The notes: generated by a model not told the origin, from the letters alone. A stretch of 31,370 nt of DNA from Pseudomonadota bacterium (GCA_023404705.1 JAEYAU010000155.1:1-31370); one strand, 5' to 3'. Shown: positions 6,796-15,339, counted from the stretch's first letter. Numbers and translations: made by a program.

Positions 6796-6850
6796 GATCG
6801 GCCTCAGGACGCCTTCAGCACGCCGCGGCGGAGGGAGAAGCTGCGCTGAG

Positions 6851-8968
6851 CTACGCCACCCTTCTCCCCGCCGCGCGCCTCCGAATGAACATCCGGATCT
6901 CCGCCGCCGGCAGCGGCTTGGAGAACAGATAGCCCTGCACCTCGGTGCAGCCTTCGGCGCGGACGTGCTCGAGCTGCGCCTCGGTCTCGACGCCTTCGGC
7001 CGTGGTGACGATGCCCATGCCGCGGCCGAGGCCGGCGACCGCCTTGATGATGGCGGCGCAGTCGCCTTCCTTCGAGAGGTCCGAGACGAAGGAGCGGTCG
7101 ATCTTGATCTTGTCGAACGGGAAGGTGCGCAGATAGCTGAGCGAGGAATAGCCGGTGCCGAAATCGTCCATGGAGATGCGGATGCCGAGTCCGCGCAGCT
7201 GATGCAGCGTCTCGAGGGTGGCCTCGCTCTCCTGCAACAGCACCGACTCGGTGATCTCGAGCTCCAGGCGGTTGGCGGCGAGACCGGACTGCGCGAGCGC
7301 GCTCAACACGGTCTGCACCAGGTTGCGGTTCTTGAACTGCGCGGGCGAGAGGTTGACCGCGACCTTGATCTTGGCCGGCCAGGACGCGGCTTCCATGCAG
7401 GCCTGGCGCAGCACCCACTCGCCGAGCGGCACGATCAGGCCGGTCTCCTCGGCGATCGGGATGAAGTCCACGGGCGAGACGGTGCCGCGGCTCGGGCACA
7501 TCCAGCGCAGCAGCGCCTCGCAGCCGGTGATCTCGGCCGTGTTGGCATCCATCAGCGGCTGATAGTGCAGCGTGAACTCGCCCGCCGTGAGCGCGTTGCG
7601 CAGGTCGAGCTCGAGCGCGCGGCGCGCCTGCACCTCGGCGTCCATGCGCGCCTCGAAGAACGCATAGGTGGCGCGGCCGTCGGACTTGGCGCGGTAGAGC
7701 GCCATGTCGGCATTGCGCAGCAGCCGCTCGGCATCCATGCCGTCGTCGGGCGCCAGCGCGAGGCCGATGCTGGTGCCGATGTTCACGTCGTGATTGTCGA
7801 TGCGATAGGGCGCGCTCACGGCCTTGATCAGCCGCTCGGCGAGCGCAGCCGCATCCTCGGCCGACTGGATGCCCGTCTGCAGGATCGTGAACTCGTCGCC
7901 GCCGAGCCGCACCACGAAATCGAGATCGCGCACGCAGGCGCGCAGCCGGTCCGCCACATGGCAGAGAAGGCGGTCGCCGATCTGATGGCCGAGCGTGTCG
8001 TTGACGGTCTTGAAGTTGTCGAGGTCGAGGCAGAGCACCGCCAGCGTGTCGCCGCGGCGCACGCGCGCGAGGGCGCGCTCCATCTCCTCCGCGAAGGCGG
8101 CGCGGTTCGGCAGATTGGTGAGCGGGTCGTGGCGCGCAAGATGGCGGATGCGCGCCTCGGCCTTGGTGCGCTCCGTGATGTCTTCGTGGGTCGCGACCCA
8201 GCCGCCATTCGCCATCGGCTGGTTCACGAGCAGGATGGTGCGGCCGTCGCCGAGCTCGGTGATCGTGCTCGAGGCCTTGTCCTCGGCCATGGCGGCGAGC
8301 ACGTTGTCGCAATACTGCGCGACGTCGCCGTCGAAGTTGCCCATCTCGTGGCGGTGCTGCAGCAGCTCCTGCAGCGAGCAGCCGGGCTTGGCGACGTCGC
8401 CCGAGAGCCCGTACATCTCGAGATAGCGCTCGTTGCGCACCAGCAGCTTGCCGGCGCGATTGAACATGCAGAGGCCCTGCGACATGTTGTTGAGGGCGGC
8501 ATCGAACAGCAGGTTCTGCTCGAGCAGCTTCTCTTCATGCGCCTTGAGCTGGCGGTTCTGACGCTGGAATTCGGCCGAGACCACCTTGTAGGCGCGATTG
8601 GTGGCGTCGAACTCGGTGCGTGCAGCTTGCGCGGCGGCCCGCTCCTTCGCGGCCACCGCGAGACGCACGATCACGGGCGCGAGCAGGGCGGGATCGAGAT
8701 CGCCCGGGATGCAGAGCATGCGCTCGCCGGATGCGGTGCCGAGCACCACGAGTTCGGCCGCCGGCGCGGCGCGTTGCGCCGCCAGGGCGACGCTCTCGGC
8801 CTCGCGCGCGGGCGTGACGATGACGTCGAAGGCCTTGTCCTGCCCGGCAGCGTCGCGCATGCGGTCCGCGAGCTCGACGGCCGGCGCGATCACCACCTCG
8901 TGGGCCTTGGCCATCCGCGCCGCAAGCTCTTCGGCCTGCTCGCACAGAAGGATACGGGAACCGGGCAT
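6851..8968 (-). CDS. PAS-GGDEF-EAL cyclic di-GMP turnover protein
   Basis: 705 residues. Order: a receiver-like N-terminal region (1-105), a coiled linker (110-150), a PAS_7-type sensor (about 152-268, FDAALNNMSQGLCMFNRAGK), GGDEF (about 275-440) and EAL (about 450-700). The cyclase site is intact (RLGGDEF, GGDEF at 356-360) and the inhibitory RxxD is present five residues before it (RDLD 347-350). The phosphodiesterase side keeps CEALLRW (EAL 484-486), NLSPAQF, DDFGTGYSSL (601-610), KIDRSF and AEGVET. Both activities are therefore possible, with the PAS input setting the balance. The N-terminal segment reads FDVIVTP where receivers carry the phosphorylated Asp, so it is probably a non-phosphorylated pseudo-receiver. 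No membrane segment, hence cytoplasmic. CGGAG lies upstream of the start. Stands alone. Confidence 0.93.
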   Translation of the reverse strand: MPGSRILLCEQAEELAARMAKAHEVVIAPAVELADRMRDAAGQDKAFDVIVTPAREAESVALAAQRAAPAAELVVLGTASGERMLCIPGDLDPALLAPVIVRLAVAAKERAAAQAARTEFDATNRAYKVVSAEFQRQNRQLKAHEEKLLEQNLLFDAALNNMSQGLCMFNRAGKLLVRNERYLEMYGLSGDVAKPGCSLQELLQHRHEMGNFDGDVAQYCDNVLAAMAEDKASSTITELGDGRTILLVNQPMANGGWVATHEDITERTKAEARIRHLARHDPLTNLPNRAAFAEEMERALARVRRGDTLAVLCLDLDNFKTVNDTLGHQIGDRLLCHVADRLRACVRDLDFVVRLGGDEFTILQTGIQSAEDAAALAERLIKAVSAPYRIDNHDVNIGTSIGLALAPDDGMDAERLLRNADMALYRAKSDGRATYAFFEARMDAEVQARRALELDLRNALTAGEFTLHYQPLMDANTAEITGCEALLRWMCPSRGTVSPVDFIPIAEETGLIVPLGEWVLRQACMEAASWPAKIKVAVNLSPAQFKNRNLVQTVLSALAQSGLAANRLELEITESVLLQESEATLETLHQLRGLGIRISMDDFGTGYSSLSYLRTFPFDKIKIDRSFVSDLSKEGDCAAIIKAVAGLGRGMGIVTTAEGVETEAQLEHVRAEGCTEVQGYLFSKPLPAAEIRMFIRRRAAGRRVA

Positions 8969-9281
8969 GCCGATACTCCGGGGTCGTTCCTCCGGGGCAC
9001 TCTGCCGCAGGCGGGTTGAACAATTACCTACCGCAATACTGCGGATGGCTTTGTCCTTAACGCCGCGTTGAGGCGCGCCGGCGGTTTGCAGCCATCGGGA
9101 ACTTGGCGGGTCGGGTACCTTTGATGAAATTTGAGTGCTTCATCAAAAATCATCAAATCGACCTCGCCCCGGCTACACCGCGTCTTTCTAAGTTATTGAC
9201 ATCGAACGATTTTGCTGGCGGCGCCGGGCCGAAAGTCCCTCAAAATTCCTCATTCCGAGAAGTGGCTCCGGCGTGAGGAAA
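8969..9281. other. Upstream region of the GGDEF/EAL gene, no gene seen
   Basis: These 313 bases between two minus-strand genes hold no convincing reading frame. Near the GGDEF/EAL start, CTCCGGGG is repeated directly (8976-8983, 8990-8997), giving two GGAG boxes on the minus strand. A small hairpin CCGCA-ATAC-TGCGG lies at 9031-9044. The segment 9115-9215 is clearly AT-richer than its surroundings and carries the inverted repeat at 9120-9147, so the promoter and its control site probably lie there. Confidence 0.5.
9120..9147. promoter_or_regulatory. Perfect 9-base inverted repeat, possible operator
   Basis: TTTGATGAA-(10 bases)-TTCATCAAA is a perfect inverted repeat in AT-rich DNA about 150 bases upstream of the GGDEF/EAL gene. 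A third half-site CATCAAA follows at once (9151-9157). This fits a dimeric regulator's operator; the regulator is unknown. Confidence 0.45.
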
Positions 9282-9686
9282 TCAAAGATGCCCCGTCTCG
9301 GCCGGCGCCCGCTCCCAAGCGTCGTGCCGCCCATCCTCGAACTTCACGGGTGCGGTCGCGAGCTCCTCCGGCGTCGCGTCGTCGAGGCAGGCCAGATTGA
9401 CCGCGAAGAAGGTGCCGCCGAGCGCCTCGTGGTGGCCGCGGCCGAACGGCTTGATGCCGCAATGGCGGCAGAACAGGTGATGGATCGTGTGAGTGCCGAA
9501 CTGATAGTCGGTGAGCGCGTCCTCGCCCTGCAGCAGCCGGAATTGATCGGCCGTTGCGATCGCCTTCCAGAAGCGGCCCTTGCTGCACATGGAGCAATTG
9601 CACTTGCTGGTCCCCTGCGCGAGGTCGATGTCGCAAGCGAAGCGCACCGCGCCGCAGTGGCAGCTGCCGTGATAGGTCCGGGTCAT
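9282..9686 (-). CDS. GFA family (glutathione-dependent formaldehyde-activating enzyme-like) zinc protein
   Basis: 134 residues from MTRTYHGSCH at 9686. It shows the GFA/CENP-V zinc pattern: CHCGAV (C9, C11), CNCSMCSKG (C29, C31, C34) and CRHCGIKPFGRG (C73, C76). The founding member Gfa binds glutathione and was reported to speed S-hydroxymethylglutathione formation, but most homologues have no assigned reaction. GAGGA lies four bases before the ATG. The open frame runs further upstream without homology to the family. It is downstream of the gamma-glutamyltranspeptidase gene (gap 59 bases, same strand), so a shared glutathione theme is plausible but inferred. Confidence 0.9.
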   Translation of the reverse strand: MTRTYHGSCHCGAVRFACDIDLAQGTSKCNCSMCSKGRFWKAIATADQFRLLQGEDALTDYQFGTHTIHHLFCRHCGIKPFGRGHHEALGGTFFAVNLACLDDATPEELATAPVKFEDGRHDAWERAPAETGHL

Positions 9687-9745
9687 GAGATCCTCGTTTC
9701 GGCTGTCCGCTTCGAGGACGAATGAGCGCGGGCGAATCCGACAGC

Positions 9746-11464
9746 TCACGGCCCCGCTGCAAGCGCGCCGCGGGTGCGCGGATCGGCGGCGCCCGCGATG
9801 CCGTCGGGCGTGACCAGGATCGAGTTGGCCGATCCGGAGTTCGGCCCCAGCACCACCTTGTGGCCGCGCGCCTCGAGGCCCTGCACCAGCTCGGGCGCGA
9901 GGCTGCGCTCGGCCGCGACCTGGTCGGGCAGCCACTGATGATGGATGCGCGGCGCGGCGACGGCCTCGGCGAGGTTCATGCGGAAGTCGATCACGTTGGT
10001 GATCACCTGGAGCACTGTCGTGATGATGCGGCTGCCGCCGGGCGAGCCCGTCACCATGACGACGCGGCCGTCGCGGAACAGGATCGTCGGCGTCATCGAG
10101 GACAGCGGCCGCTTGCCGGGGCCGGGCGCATTGGCGTCGCCGCCCACAAGGCCGTACGCATTCGGCACGCCCGGCTTGGCCGCGAAATCGTCGAGCTCGT
10201 TGTTGAGCAGGATGCCGGTGCCTTCCGCGACCAGGCCGACGCCGTAGCTGAAGTTGAGCGTATAGGTGTTCGACACCGCATTGCCGAAGCGGTCGATCAC
10301 CGAGTAGTGCGTGGTGTTCGGGCTCTCCTGACGCTGCCGCAGCGAAGGCCTGATGTCCTGCGCGGATGCGGCGCGCTCGGGCGAAATGGCCTTGCGCAAT
10401 TTCTCGGCATAGCCCTTCGCGATCAATCCTTCGACCGGCACATCCACGGTCGCGGGATCGCCCATGTATTCGGCGCGATCCGCATAGGCGGGCTTCATGG
10501 CCTCGATCATCAGATGCAGCGCAGCCGCATCGCGCGTGCGCAACTCGTAGCCCTCGAGGATGTTGAGGATCTGAATCAGATGCGTGCCGCCCGATGAGGG
10601 CGGCGGCATGGAGGCGATCTCGTAACCGCGGTAGCTCCCGCGCACCGGCTTGCGCACGATCGGCTGATAGCTCTTCAGGTCGTCGCTCGTCATGAGGCCG
10701 CCGGCGTCGCGCACGCTCGCGACGATCTTCTCGGCGAGCGGTCCTTCATAGAAAGCGCGCGGCCCGTTTTGCGCGATGGCCGTGAGCGAATCCGCGAGAT
10801 CCGGCTGCGTCAGGCGATCGCCCATGCCGAGGGCCACTCCGTCCGGCTTCAAGAAAATCTTCGCGCTCGACGGCCAGCGGACGAGCCGCGGCTGAAAACG
10901 TGCGAGCGAATCCGCGAGATCGTCGTCGACTGGAATCCCGTCACGCGCGAGCCGGATCGCGGGCGCCATCAGCTCCGCCAGCGAAAACTTGCCCGAGCCG
11001 TAACGCTCGAGCGCGAGCGCGAGACCCGCGACCGTGCCGGGCACGCCCACCGAGAGCCCGCTGTCGCGCGACTTCTGCGGATCGGCGTCGCCCTTGGCGT
11101 CGAGAAAGACATCGCGCGTGGTGGCGGCCGGCGCGGTCTCGCGATAGTCGATCGCGACTGTCTCGTTGCGATCCGCGAGATGCACGAGCATGAAACCGCC
11201 GCCGCCAAGATTGCCGGCCTGCGGATGCGTCACAGCCATGGCGAAGCCGACCGCCACCGCGGCATCCACCGCATTGCCGCCGTGCGCGAGAATCTCCGCG
11301 CCGACCCGGGTCGCGAGCTTCTCCTGGCTCGCCACCATCCCGTCGCGCGCCAGCACGGGTTGCGGGCGTACGACCTCGGTGACACTCGGCGCCTGCGCGA
11401 AAGCTGGCGCCAATGCCAGCACCCATGTGGCGGCGAGCCCCAGCAGCCAATCCCGGTGAGTCAT
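9746..11464 (-). CDS. ggt: Gamma-glutamyltranspeptidase
   Basis: 572 residues, the usual length for periplasmic GGT. A signal peptide (WLLGLAATWVLALAPAFAQA) ends near residue 25. The precursor cleaves itself at the Thr of TTHYS (Thr384), giving a large subunit and a 189-residue small subunit with Thr384 as nucleophile. Other family marks are GGNAVDAAVAVGFA, GNLGGGGFMLVH, LLNNELDDF, PLSSMTPTI and GSPGGSRIITTV. The enzyme hydrolyses or transfers the gamma-glutamyl group of glutathione in the periplasm. The start at 11464 has GGGAG six bases upstream and places the signal peptide at the N-terminus; the longer open frame adds about 94 unlikely residues. Divergent from tctC. Confidence 0.95.
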   Translation of the reverse strand: MTHRDWLLGLAATWVLALAPAFAQAPSVTEVVRPQPVLARDGMVASQEKLATRVGAEILAHGGNAVDAAVAVGFAMAVTHPQAGNLGGGGFMLVHLADRNETVAIDYRETAPAATTRDVFLDAKGDADPQKSRDSGLSVGVPGTVAGLALALERYGSGKFSLAELMAPAIRLARDGIPVDDDLADSLARFQPRLVRWPSSAKIFLKPDGVALGMGDRLTQPDLADSLTAIAQNGPRAFYEGPLAEKIVASVRDAGGLMTSDDLKSYQPIVRKPVRGSYRGYEIASMPPPSSGGTHLIQILNILEGYELRTRDAAALHLMIEAMKPAYADRAEYMGDPATVDVPVEGLIAKGYAEKLRKAISPERAASAQDIRPSLRQRQESPNTTHYSVIDRFGNAVSNTYTLNFSYGVGLVAEGTGILLNNELDDFAAKPGVPNAYGLVGGDANAPGPGKRPLSSMTPTILFRDGRVVMVTGSPGGSRIITTVLQVITNVIDFRMNLAEAVAAPRIHHQWLPDQVAAERSLAPELVQGLEARGHKVVLGPNSGSANSILVTPDGIAGAADPRTRGALAAGP

Positions 11465-11577
11465 TCCATGCTCCCTGCGCATCGCTTGATCCAATTTCGG
11501 CATGAGAATGCGGCGCGCGCCAGGACGATCGCACAGCGGCGTGGTCACGAAACGGTTATGCACGGAAGAGCGAACGT

Positions 11578-11607
11578 TTGACAGGCTTCCGGAGCCAACG
11601 CTACGTT
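11578..11607 (+). promoter_or_regulatory. Possible promoter of the tctCBA operon
   Basis: TTGACA (11578-11583) is a perfect -35 box. TACGTT at 11602-11607, 18 bases later, is a weak -10. They lie about 40 bases before the tctC start in the 181-base gap divergent from ggt. Confidence 0.35.
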
Positions 11608-11645
11608 CGCGTAGACAATAATCAAAGACATGTCGGGAGGACATT

Positions 11646-12617
11646 ATGCTCACGCGGCGCCACACGCTCGGAGTCGTTGCCGGATCGTTGCTCGCGCTCG
11701 CGAGCTCCGCACAGGCGCAGAACTTCACCAAGCAGGTCACCATCATCGTGCCCTATGCGCCGGGCGGCACCTCGGACATTCTGGCGCGCCTGATCGGGCC
11801 GAAGCTCTCGGAGGCGATCGGCCAGCCCGTGATCGTGGAGAACAAGCCGAGCTCGTCGGGCAATATCGGCGCCGACTTCGTCGCCAAGGCGGCGGGCGAC
11901 GGCCACACGCTCCTGATCACCGACGTCGGCACGCTGGCGACGCAGCCGAACCTGGTGAAGAAGCTCTCCTTCGACGTGCAGAAGGATCTCGTCCCCATCA
12001 CGATGGTGATGTTCTCGCCCTATCTGTTCGCCGTGCACCCGTCCGTGCAGGCCGGCACGCTGCAGGAGCTCATCGCCTGGGACAAGGCCAATCCGGGCAA
12101 GCTCAATGTTGGCACCAGCGGCGTCGGCTCGGTGCAGCATCTCACCGCGCTGGTCATCGGCAAGAAGTACGGCATCAAATGGGGCATCGTGCCATATCGC
12201 GGCGGCGCCGCCGCGATCCGTGCCGTGGTCTCGAACGAGAGCAACGTGATCTTCAACGGCGCGCTCGCCACGCTCCCGTTCGTGGCGCAGGGCCAGCTCA
12301 AAGGCATCGCGGTCTCGGGCGACAAGAAGCTGCCGACCGTCGCCAACCTGCCGACCTTCAAGGAGCTCGACATGCCGATCGTCGAGACCGGCTCGTGGCA
12401 GGGCTTCCTCACCAGCAAGGGAACGCCGACCGCCATGGTGGCGCGCCTCAATCAGGAGATCGGCAAGATCCTCGCCACGCCGGAGATCAAGAACCGGATC
12501 ACCGAGCTCGGCGGCGACGTGCGCACCAGCAAACCCGACGAGTTCGCGGCCTGGATGGGCAAGGCGATCGCCGAATGGGGCGAGGTCGTGAAGGCCGAGA
12601 ATATCTCGCTCGACTAG
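11646..12617 (+). CDS. TctC-type periplasmic substrate-binding protein of a tripartite tricarboxylate transporter
   Basis: 323 residues. A cleavable signal (basic MLTRRHT, hydrophobic core, SSAQAQ with cleavage near residue 24) leads to the Bug/TctC fold: TIIVPYAPGGTSDILARLIG (residues 33-52), VIVENKPSSSGNIGADFVAK, GHTLLITDVGTLATQP and VPYRGGAAAIRAV. These proteins bind carboxylates in the periplasm and deliver them to the TctBA permease. The ligand cannot be read from the sequence; family members bind citrate, glutamate, nicotinate, aromatic acids and others. GGGAGGA lies five bases before the ATG. It is first in a tctC-tctB-tctA operon, but a dispersed palindrome separates it from tctB. Confidence 0.93.
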   Translation: MLTRRHTLGVVAGSLLALASSAQAQNFTKQVTIIVPYAPGGTSDILARLIGPKLSEAIGQPVIVENKPSSSGNIGADFVAKAAGDGHTLLITDVGTLATQPNLVKKLSFDVQKDLVPITMVMFSPYLFAVHPSVQAGTLQELIAWDKANPGKLNVGTSGVGSVQHLTALVIGKKYGIKWGIVPYRGGAAAIRAVVSNESNVIFNGALATLPFVAQGQLKGIAVSGDKKLPTVANLPTFKELDMPIVETGSWQGFLTSKGTPTAMVARLNQEIGKILATPEIKNRITELGGDVRTSKPDEFAAWMGKAIAEWGEVVKAENISLD

Positions 12618-12644
12618 AGCAGTTTCGGATGACCTTGACCCGCA

Positions 12645-12735
12645 CTTCGTTCGTGCCCGCGAAAGCGGGCATCCAGATTGGCCGCACATTGGTGACTGCC
12701 GCTCTGGGTCCCCGCTTTCGCGGGGACGAACGGAG
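12645..12735. repeat. Dispersed palindromic repeat, copy 2, inside the tct operon
   Basis: Same family as 6363-6449. One end reads CTTCGTTCGTGCCCGCGAAA and the other GCGGGGACGAACGGAG, with the hairpins CCCGCGAAAGCGGG and CCCCGCTTTCGCGGGG. It occupies most of the gap between tctC and tctB. Its right end supplies the GGAGG nearest to the tctB start (12 bases away). It may stop, slow or stabilise the operon transcript so that more binding protein than permease is made. Confidence 0.75.
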
Positions 12736-12748
12736 GATGGTCTAGCGC

Positions 12749-13189
12749 ATGCGCCTCAACATCCCAGAGCTCGCCTTCGGCGGGTTCCTGGTGGCGCTCG
12801 GCGCCATCGGGTTCTGGCTCGCGGGCGATCTCAATGTGGGCACGGCTGGCGCCATGGGCCCCGGCTATGTGCCGCGCGGCCTAGCGATCATCATCATGCT
12901 GTTCGGAGTCGTGTTCGGCGCGCGCGCCGCCGTCGCGGGCGGCGTGCCGTTTCCCGAGATCGAAGTGCGGCCGCTGCTGTTGATCTCGGCCTCGGTCGCG
13001 CTGTTCGCGCTGCTGCTGCCGCGCGTCGGGCTCGCGGTCACGAGCTTCGCCGTGGTGGTCTGTGCCGGTTACGCGGCGCAGGATGTGCGCATGCGCGAGA
13101 ACCTGGTTCTCGGCGTGATACTCGCGGCCTTCGCGGTGGCGCTGTTCATCAAGCTGCTCGGGCTGCCGATCGCGATCTGGCCAGGCTGA
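12749..13189 (+). CDS. TctB family small membrane subunit
   Basis: 146 residues with four hydrophobic segments (about 8-26, 45-65, 75-110 split in two, and 117-140), the size and topology of TctB. The TctB-like stretch GTAGAMGPGYVPRGLAIIIM is followed by the second helix. It forms the inner-membrane permease with TctA; its exact task is not known. Its stop is followed three bases later by tctA, indicating tight coupling. The only purine-rich box near its start is the end of the dispersed repeat upstream. Confidence 0.9.
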   Translation: MRLNIPELAFGGFLVALGAIGFWLAGDLNVGTAGAMGPGYVPRGLAIIIMLFGVVFGARAAVAGGVPFPEIEVRPLLLISASVALFALLLPRVGLAVTSFAVVVCAGYAAQDVRMRENLVLGVILAAFAVALFIKLLGLPIAIWPG

Positions 13190-13192
13190 CAG

Positions 13193-14695
13193 ATGGACCT
13201 CATCTCAAACCTCGGGACGGGCTTCGCGGTCGCGCTCACGCCGGCCAATCTCGCGTTCTGCTTCATCGGCGCGCTGATCGGCACGCTGGTGGGCGTGCTG
13301 CCCGGCATCGCGCCGATCACCACCATTGCGATCCTGCTGCCGTTCACGTTCTCGCTGCCGCCCGCCTCATCGCTGATCATGCTGGCCGGCATCTTCTATG
13401 GCGCCCAATACGGCGGCTCGACCACCGCGATCCTCGTGAACGTGCCGGGCGAATCCTCGGCCATCGTTACGTGCCTCGACGGACACCAGATGGCGAAGCA
13501 GGGCCGCGCCGGCCCGGCGCTCGCGATCGCGGCGATCTCGTCCTTCGTCGCCGGAACGATCGCCACCGTCATCATCGCGGCCGCGAGCGTGCCGATGAGC
13601 TGGCTCGCGCTCAAATTCAACGCGCCGGAATATTTCAGCCTGATGGTGCTCGGCCTCACGGGCGCCGTGGTGCTGGCGCATGGCGCGCCCGGCAAGGCGG
13701 TCGCCATGGTGCTGATCGGGTTGCTGCTCGGCCTCGTCGGCATCGACGTGAACACGGGATCGCCGCGCATGACGCTCGACATTCCGGAGCTCGCCGACGG
13801 CATCGGCTTCGTGCCGGTGGCGATCGGCCTGTTCGGCTTGGCGGAGCTCGTGGTCGCGCTCGGCAAGCCGCAGGACCGCAAGCTGCTCGTCTTCCGTTTC
13901 GCCGATCTGTGGCCAAGCCGCGCCGAGATCCGCGCCTGCCTGCCCGCGATGCTGCGCGGCACCGCGCTCGGCTCGGTGCTCGGCGTGCTGCCGGGCGGCG
14001 GCGCCGCGCTCTCGTCCTTCGCGGCCTATGCGCTCGAGAAGAAGACCTCGCGTACGCCGGAGCGCTTCGGGCGCGGCGCCATCGAGGGCGTCGCGGCGCC
14101 CGAGGCCGCCAACAATGCGGGCGCGCAGACGAGCTTCATCCCGCTGCTCACGCTCGGCATTCCGGGCAACGCCATCATGGCGCTGATGGTCGGCGCGCTG
14201 ATGATCCAGGGCATTCAGCCCGGCCCGGAGGTGATGACCTCTCAGCCGCAGCTGTTCTGGGGCGTGATCGCTTCCATGTGGCTCGGCAATCTGATGCTGG
14301 TCGTGCTGAACCTGCCGCTGGTCGGCGTCTGGGTCTCGCTCCTGCGCGTGCCCTATCGCCTCCTGTTCCCCGCGATCGTGCTGTTCTGCTGCATCGGCAC
14401 CTATTCGATCACCAACAATGTGTTCGACGTCTGGGTCATGCTCGGCTTCGGCGTGCTCGGCGTGTTCTTCATCAAGGTCGGCGCCGAGCCGGCGCCGCTG
14501 GTGCTCGGCTTCGTGCTCGGGCCCCTGATGGAGGAGAGCTTCAGGCGCGCCATGATGCTCTCGCGCGGGGATCCCACGGTGTTCGTGGAGCGGCCGATCA
14601 GCGCACTGCTGCTCGGCATGGCGCTGATCCTGCTCATCATCCTGGTGCTCCCGGCCGTGCGGAAGAAGCGCGAGGAAGTGTTCCAGGAGGGGTGA
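13193..14695 (+). CDS. TctA family large permease subunit
   Basis: 500 residues, the standard length, with about 11-12 hydrophobic segments. Conserved TctA marks include VGVLPGIAPITTIAILLPFT, GIFYGAQYGGSTTAILVNVP and GESSAIVTCLDGHQMAKQGR near the N-terminus, then LGVLPGGGAALSSFAAYALE, AAPEAANNAGAQTSFIPLLT and LGIPGNAIMALMVGALMIQG. It is the translocation pore of the sodium- or proton-coupled tripartite tricarboxylate transporter and works with the upstream TctB and TctC. It begins three bases after the tctB stop. No regulator or two-component pair (TctDE) is adjacent. Confidence 0.95.
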   Translation: MDLISNLGTGFAVALTPANLAFCFIGALIGTLVGVLPGIAPITTIAILLPFTFSLPPASSLIMLAGIFYGAQYGGSTTAILVNVPGESSAIVTCLDGHQMAKQGRAGPALAIAAISSFVAGTIATVIIAAASVPMSWLALKFNAPEYFSLMVLGLTGAVVLAHGAPGKAVAMVLIGLLLGLVGIDVNTGSPRMTLDIPELADGIGFVPVAIGLFGLAELVVALGKPQDRKLLVFRFADLWPSRAEIRACLPAMLRGTALGSVLGVLPGGGAALSSFAAYALEKKTSRTPERFGRGAIEGVAAPEAANNAGAQTSFIPLLTLGIPGNAIMALMVGALMIQGIQPGPEVMTSQPQLFWGVIASMWLGNLMLVVLNLPLVGVWVSLLRVPYRLLFPAIVLFCCIGTYSITNNVFDVWVMLGFGVLGVFFIKVGAEPAPLVLGFVLGPLMEESFRRAMMLSRGDPTVFVERPISALLLGMALILLIILVLPAVRKKREEVFQEG

Positions 14696-14716
14696 TCAGC
14701 TATATGATGGCCTGAC

Positions 14717-14722
14717 AAGGAG
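14717..14722 (+). promoter_or_regulatory. Ribosome binding site AAGGAG deciding a start
   Basis: AAGGAG is five bases before ATG 14728 and overlaps the GTG at 14722 that would otherwise extend the frame by two codons. It fixes the TPM-like protein's start at the ATG. Confidence 0.55.
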
Positions 14723-14727
14723 TGCGT

Positions 14728-15339
14728 ATGGTCATCACGGACGCCGACAACAACCGCGTCGCCGAAGCGATCCGCACGGTCGAGGCGAAAACTTCGGCCG
14801 AGATCTTCTGCGTCGTCACGCCCGAGGTGAGCAACTATCGCTTCGTGCCGTTCGGCTGGGCCTCGGTGCTCGCGCTGTTCGTGCCGCTGCCGCTGATCCA
14901 GCTCACCACCTGGACCGCGACCACGGTCTATGTCTGGCAGCTCGCGGTGTTCGCCGCGGTGGCCCTCGCGCTGTCGCGGCGGACCATCCGCTTCGGCATC
15001 GTGCCGAAACGTACGCGCCGCGCGCGGGCGCATGAAGCCGCCGTGCGCCAGTTCCGTGCGCAGGGCCTGCATCAGACCGCGCAACGCACCGGCGTGATGA
15101 TCTTCGTCGCGATTGCGGAGCGTCACGCCGAAGTCGTCGCGGACGCGCGCATCAACGAGGCGATCCCGCCGGAGGCCTGGGAGAAGCCGACCGACACGAT
15201 CGAAAGCGCCATCCGGCAGGGCCAGCTCGCGGACGGCCTGATCGCGGCCGTCGCGCAATGCGGCATTCTGCTGGCCGAGCGCTTCCCGCCCGGCGCCGTC
15301 AATCAGGACGAGCTGCCGAACAAGGTGGTGGAGATTTAG
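14728..15339 (+). CDS. TPM-domain-like membrane protein
   Basis: 203 residues. The N-terminal part (1-38, ADNNRVAEAIRTVEAKTSAE, IFCVVTPEVSN) resembles the first strand-helix unit of TPM/YgcG domains. A two-helix membrane hairpin (about 40-60 and 65-83) follows. The C-terminal part (about 105-185, TAQRTGVMIFVAIAERHAEV, VADARINEAIP, QGQLADGLIAAVAQCG) looks like the remainder of the TPM fold. The domain thus appears split by a membrane hairpin. TPM proteins have been linked to acid phosphatase activity and to photosystem or respiratory complex repair; no role is known here. It lies 32 bases after tctA and may be read through from it, and it converges on the cyclase gene with only 15 bases between the stops. 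Confidence 0.72.
   Translation: MVITDADNNRVAEAIRTVEAKTSAEIFCVVTPEVSNYRFVPFGWASVLALFVPLPLIQLTTWTATTVYVWQLAVFAAVALALSRRTIRFGIVPKRTRRARAHEAAVRQFRAQGLHQTAQRTGVMIFVAIAERHAEVVADARINEAIPPEAWEKPTDTIESAIRQGQLADGLIAAVAQCGILLAERFPPGAVNQDELPNKVVEI

Noticed and set aside
6791..9019. A 742-codon plus-strand frame opposite the GGDEF/EAL gene
   Set aside because: Antisense shadow with His/Arg/Leu-rich composition; all conserved motifs are on the minus strand.
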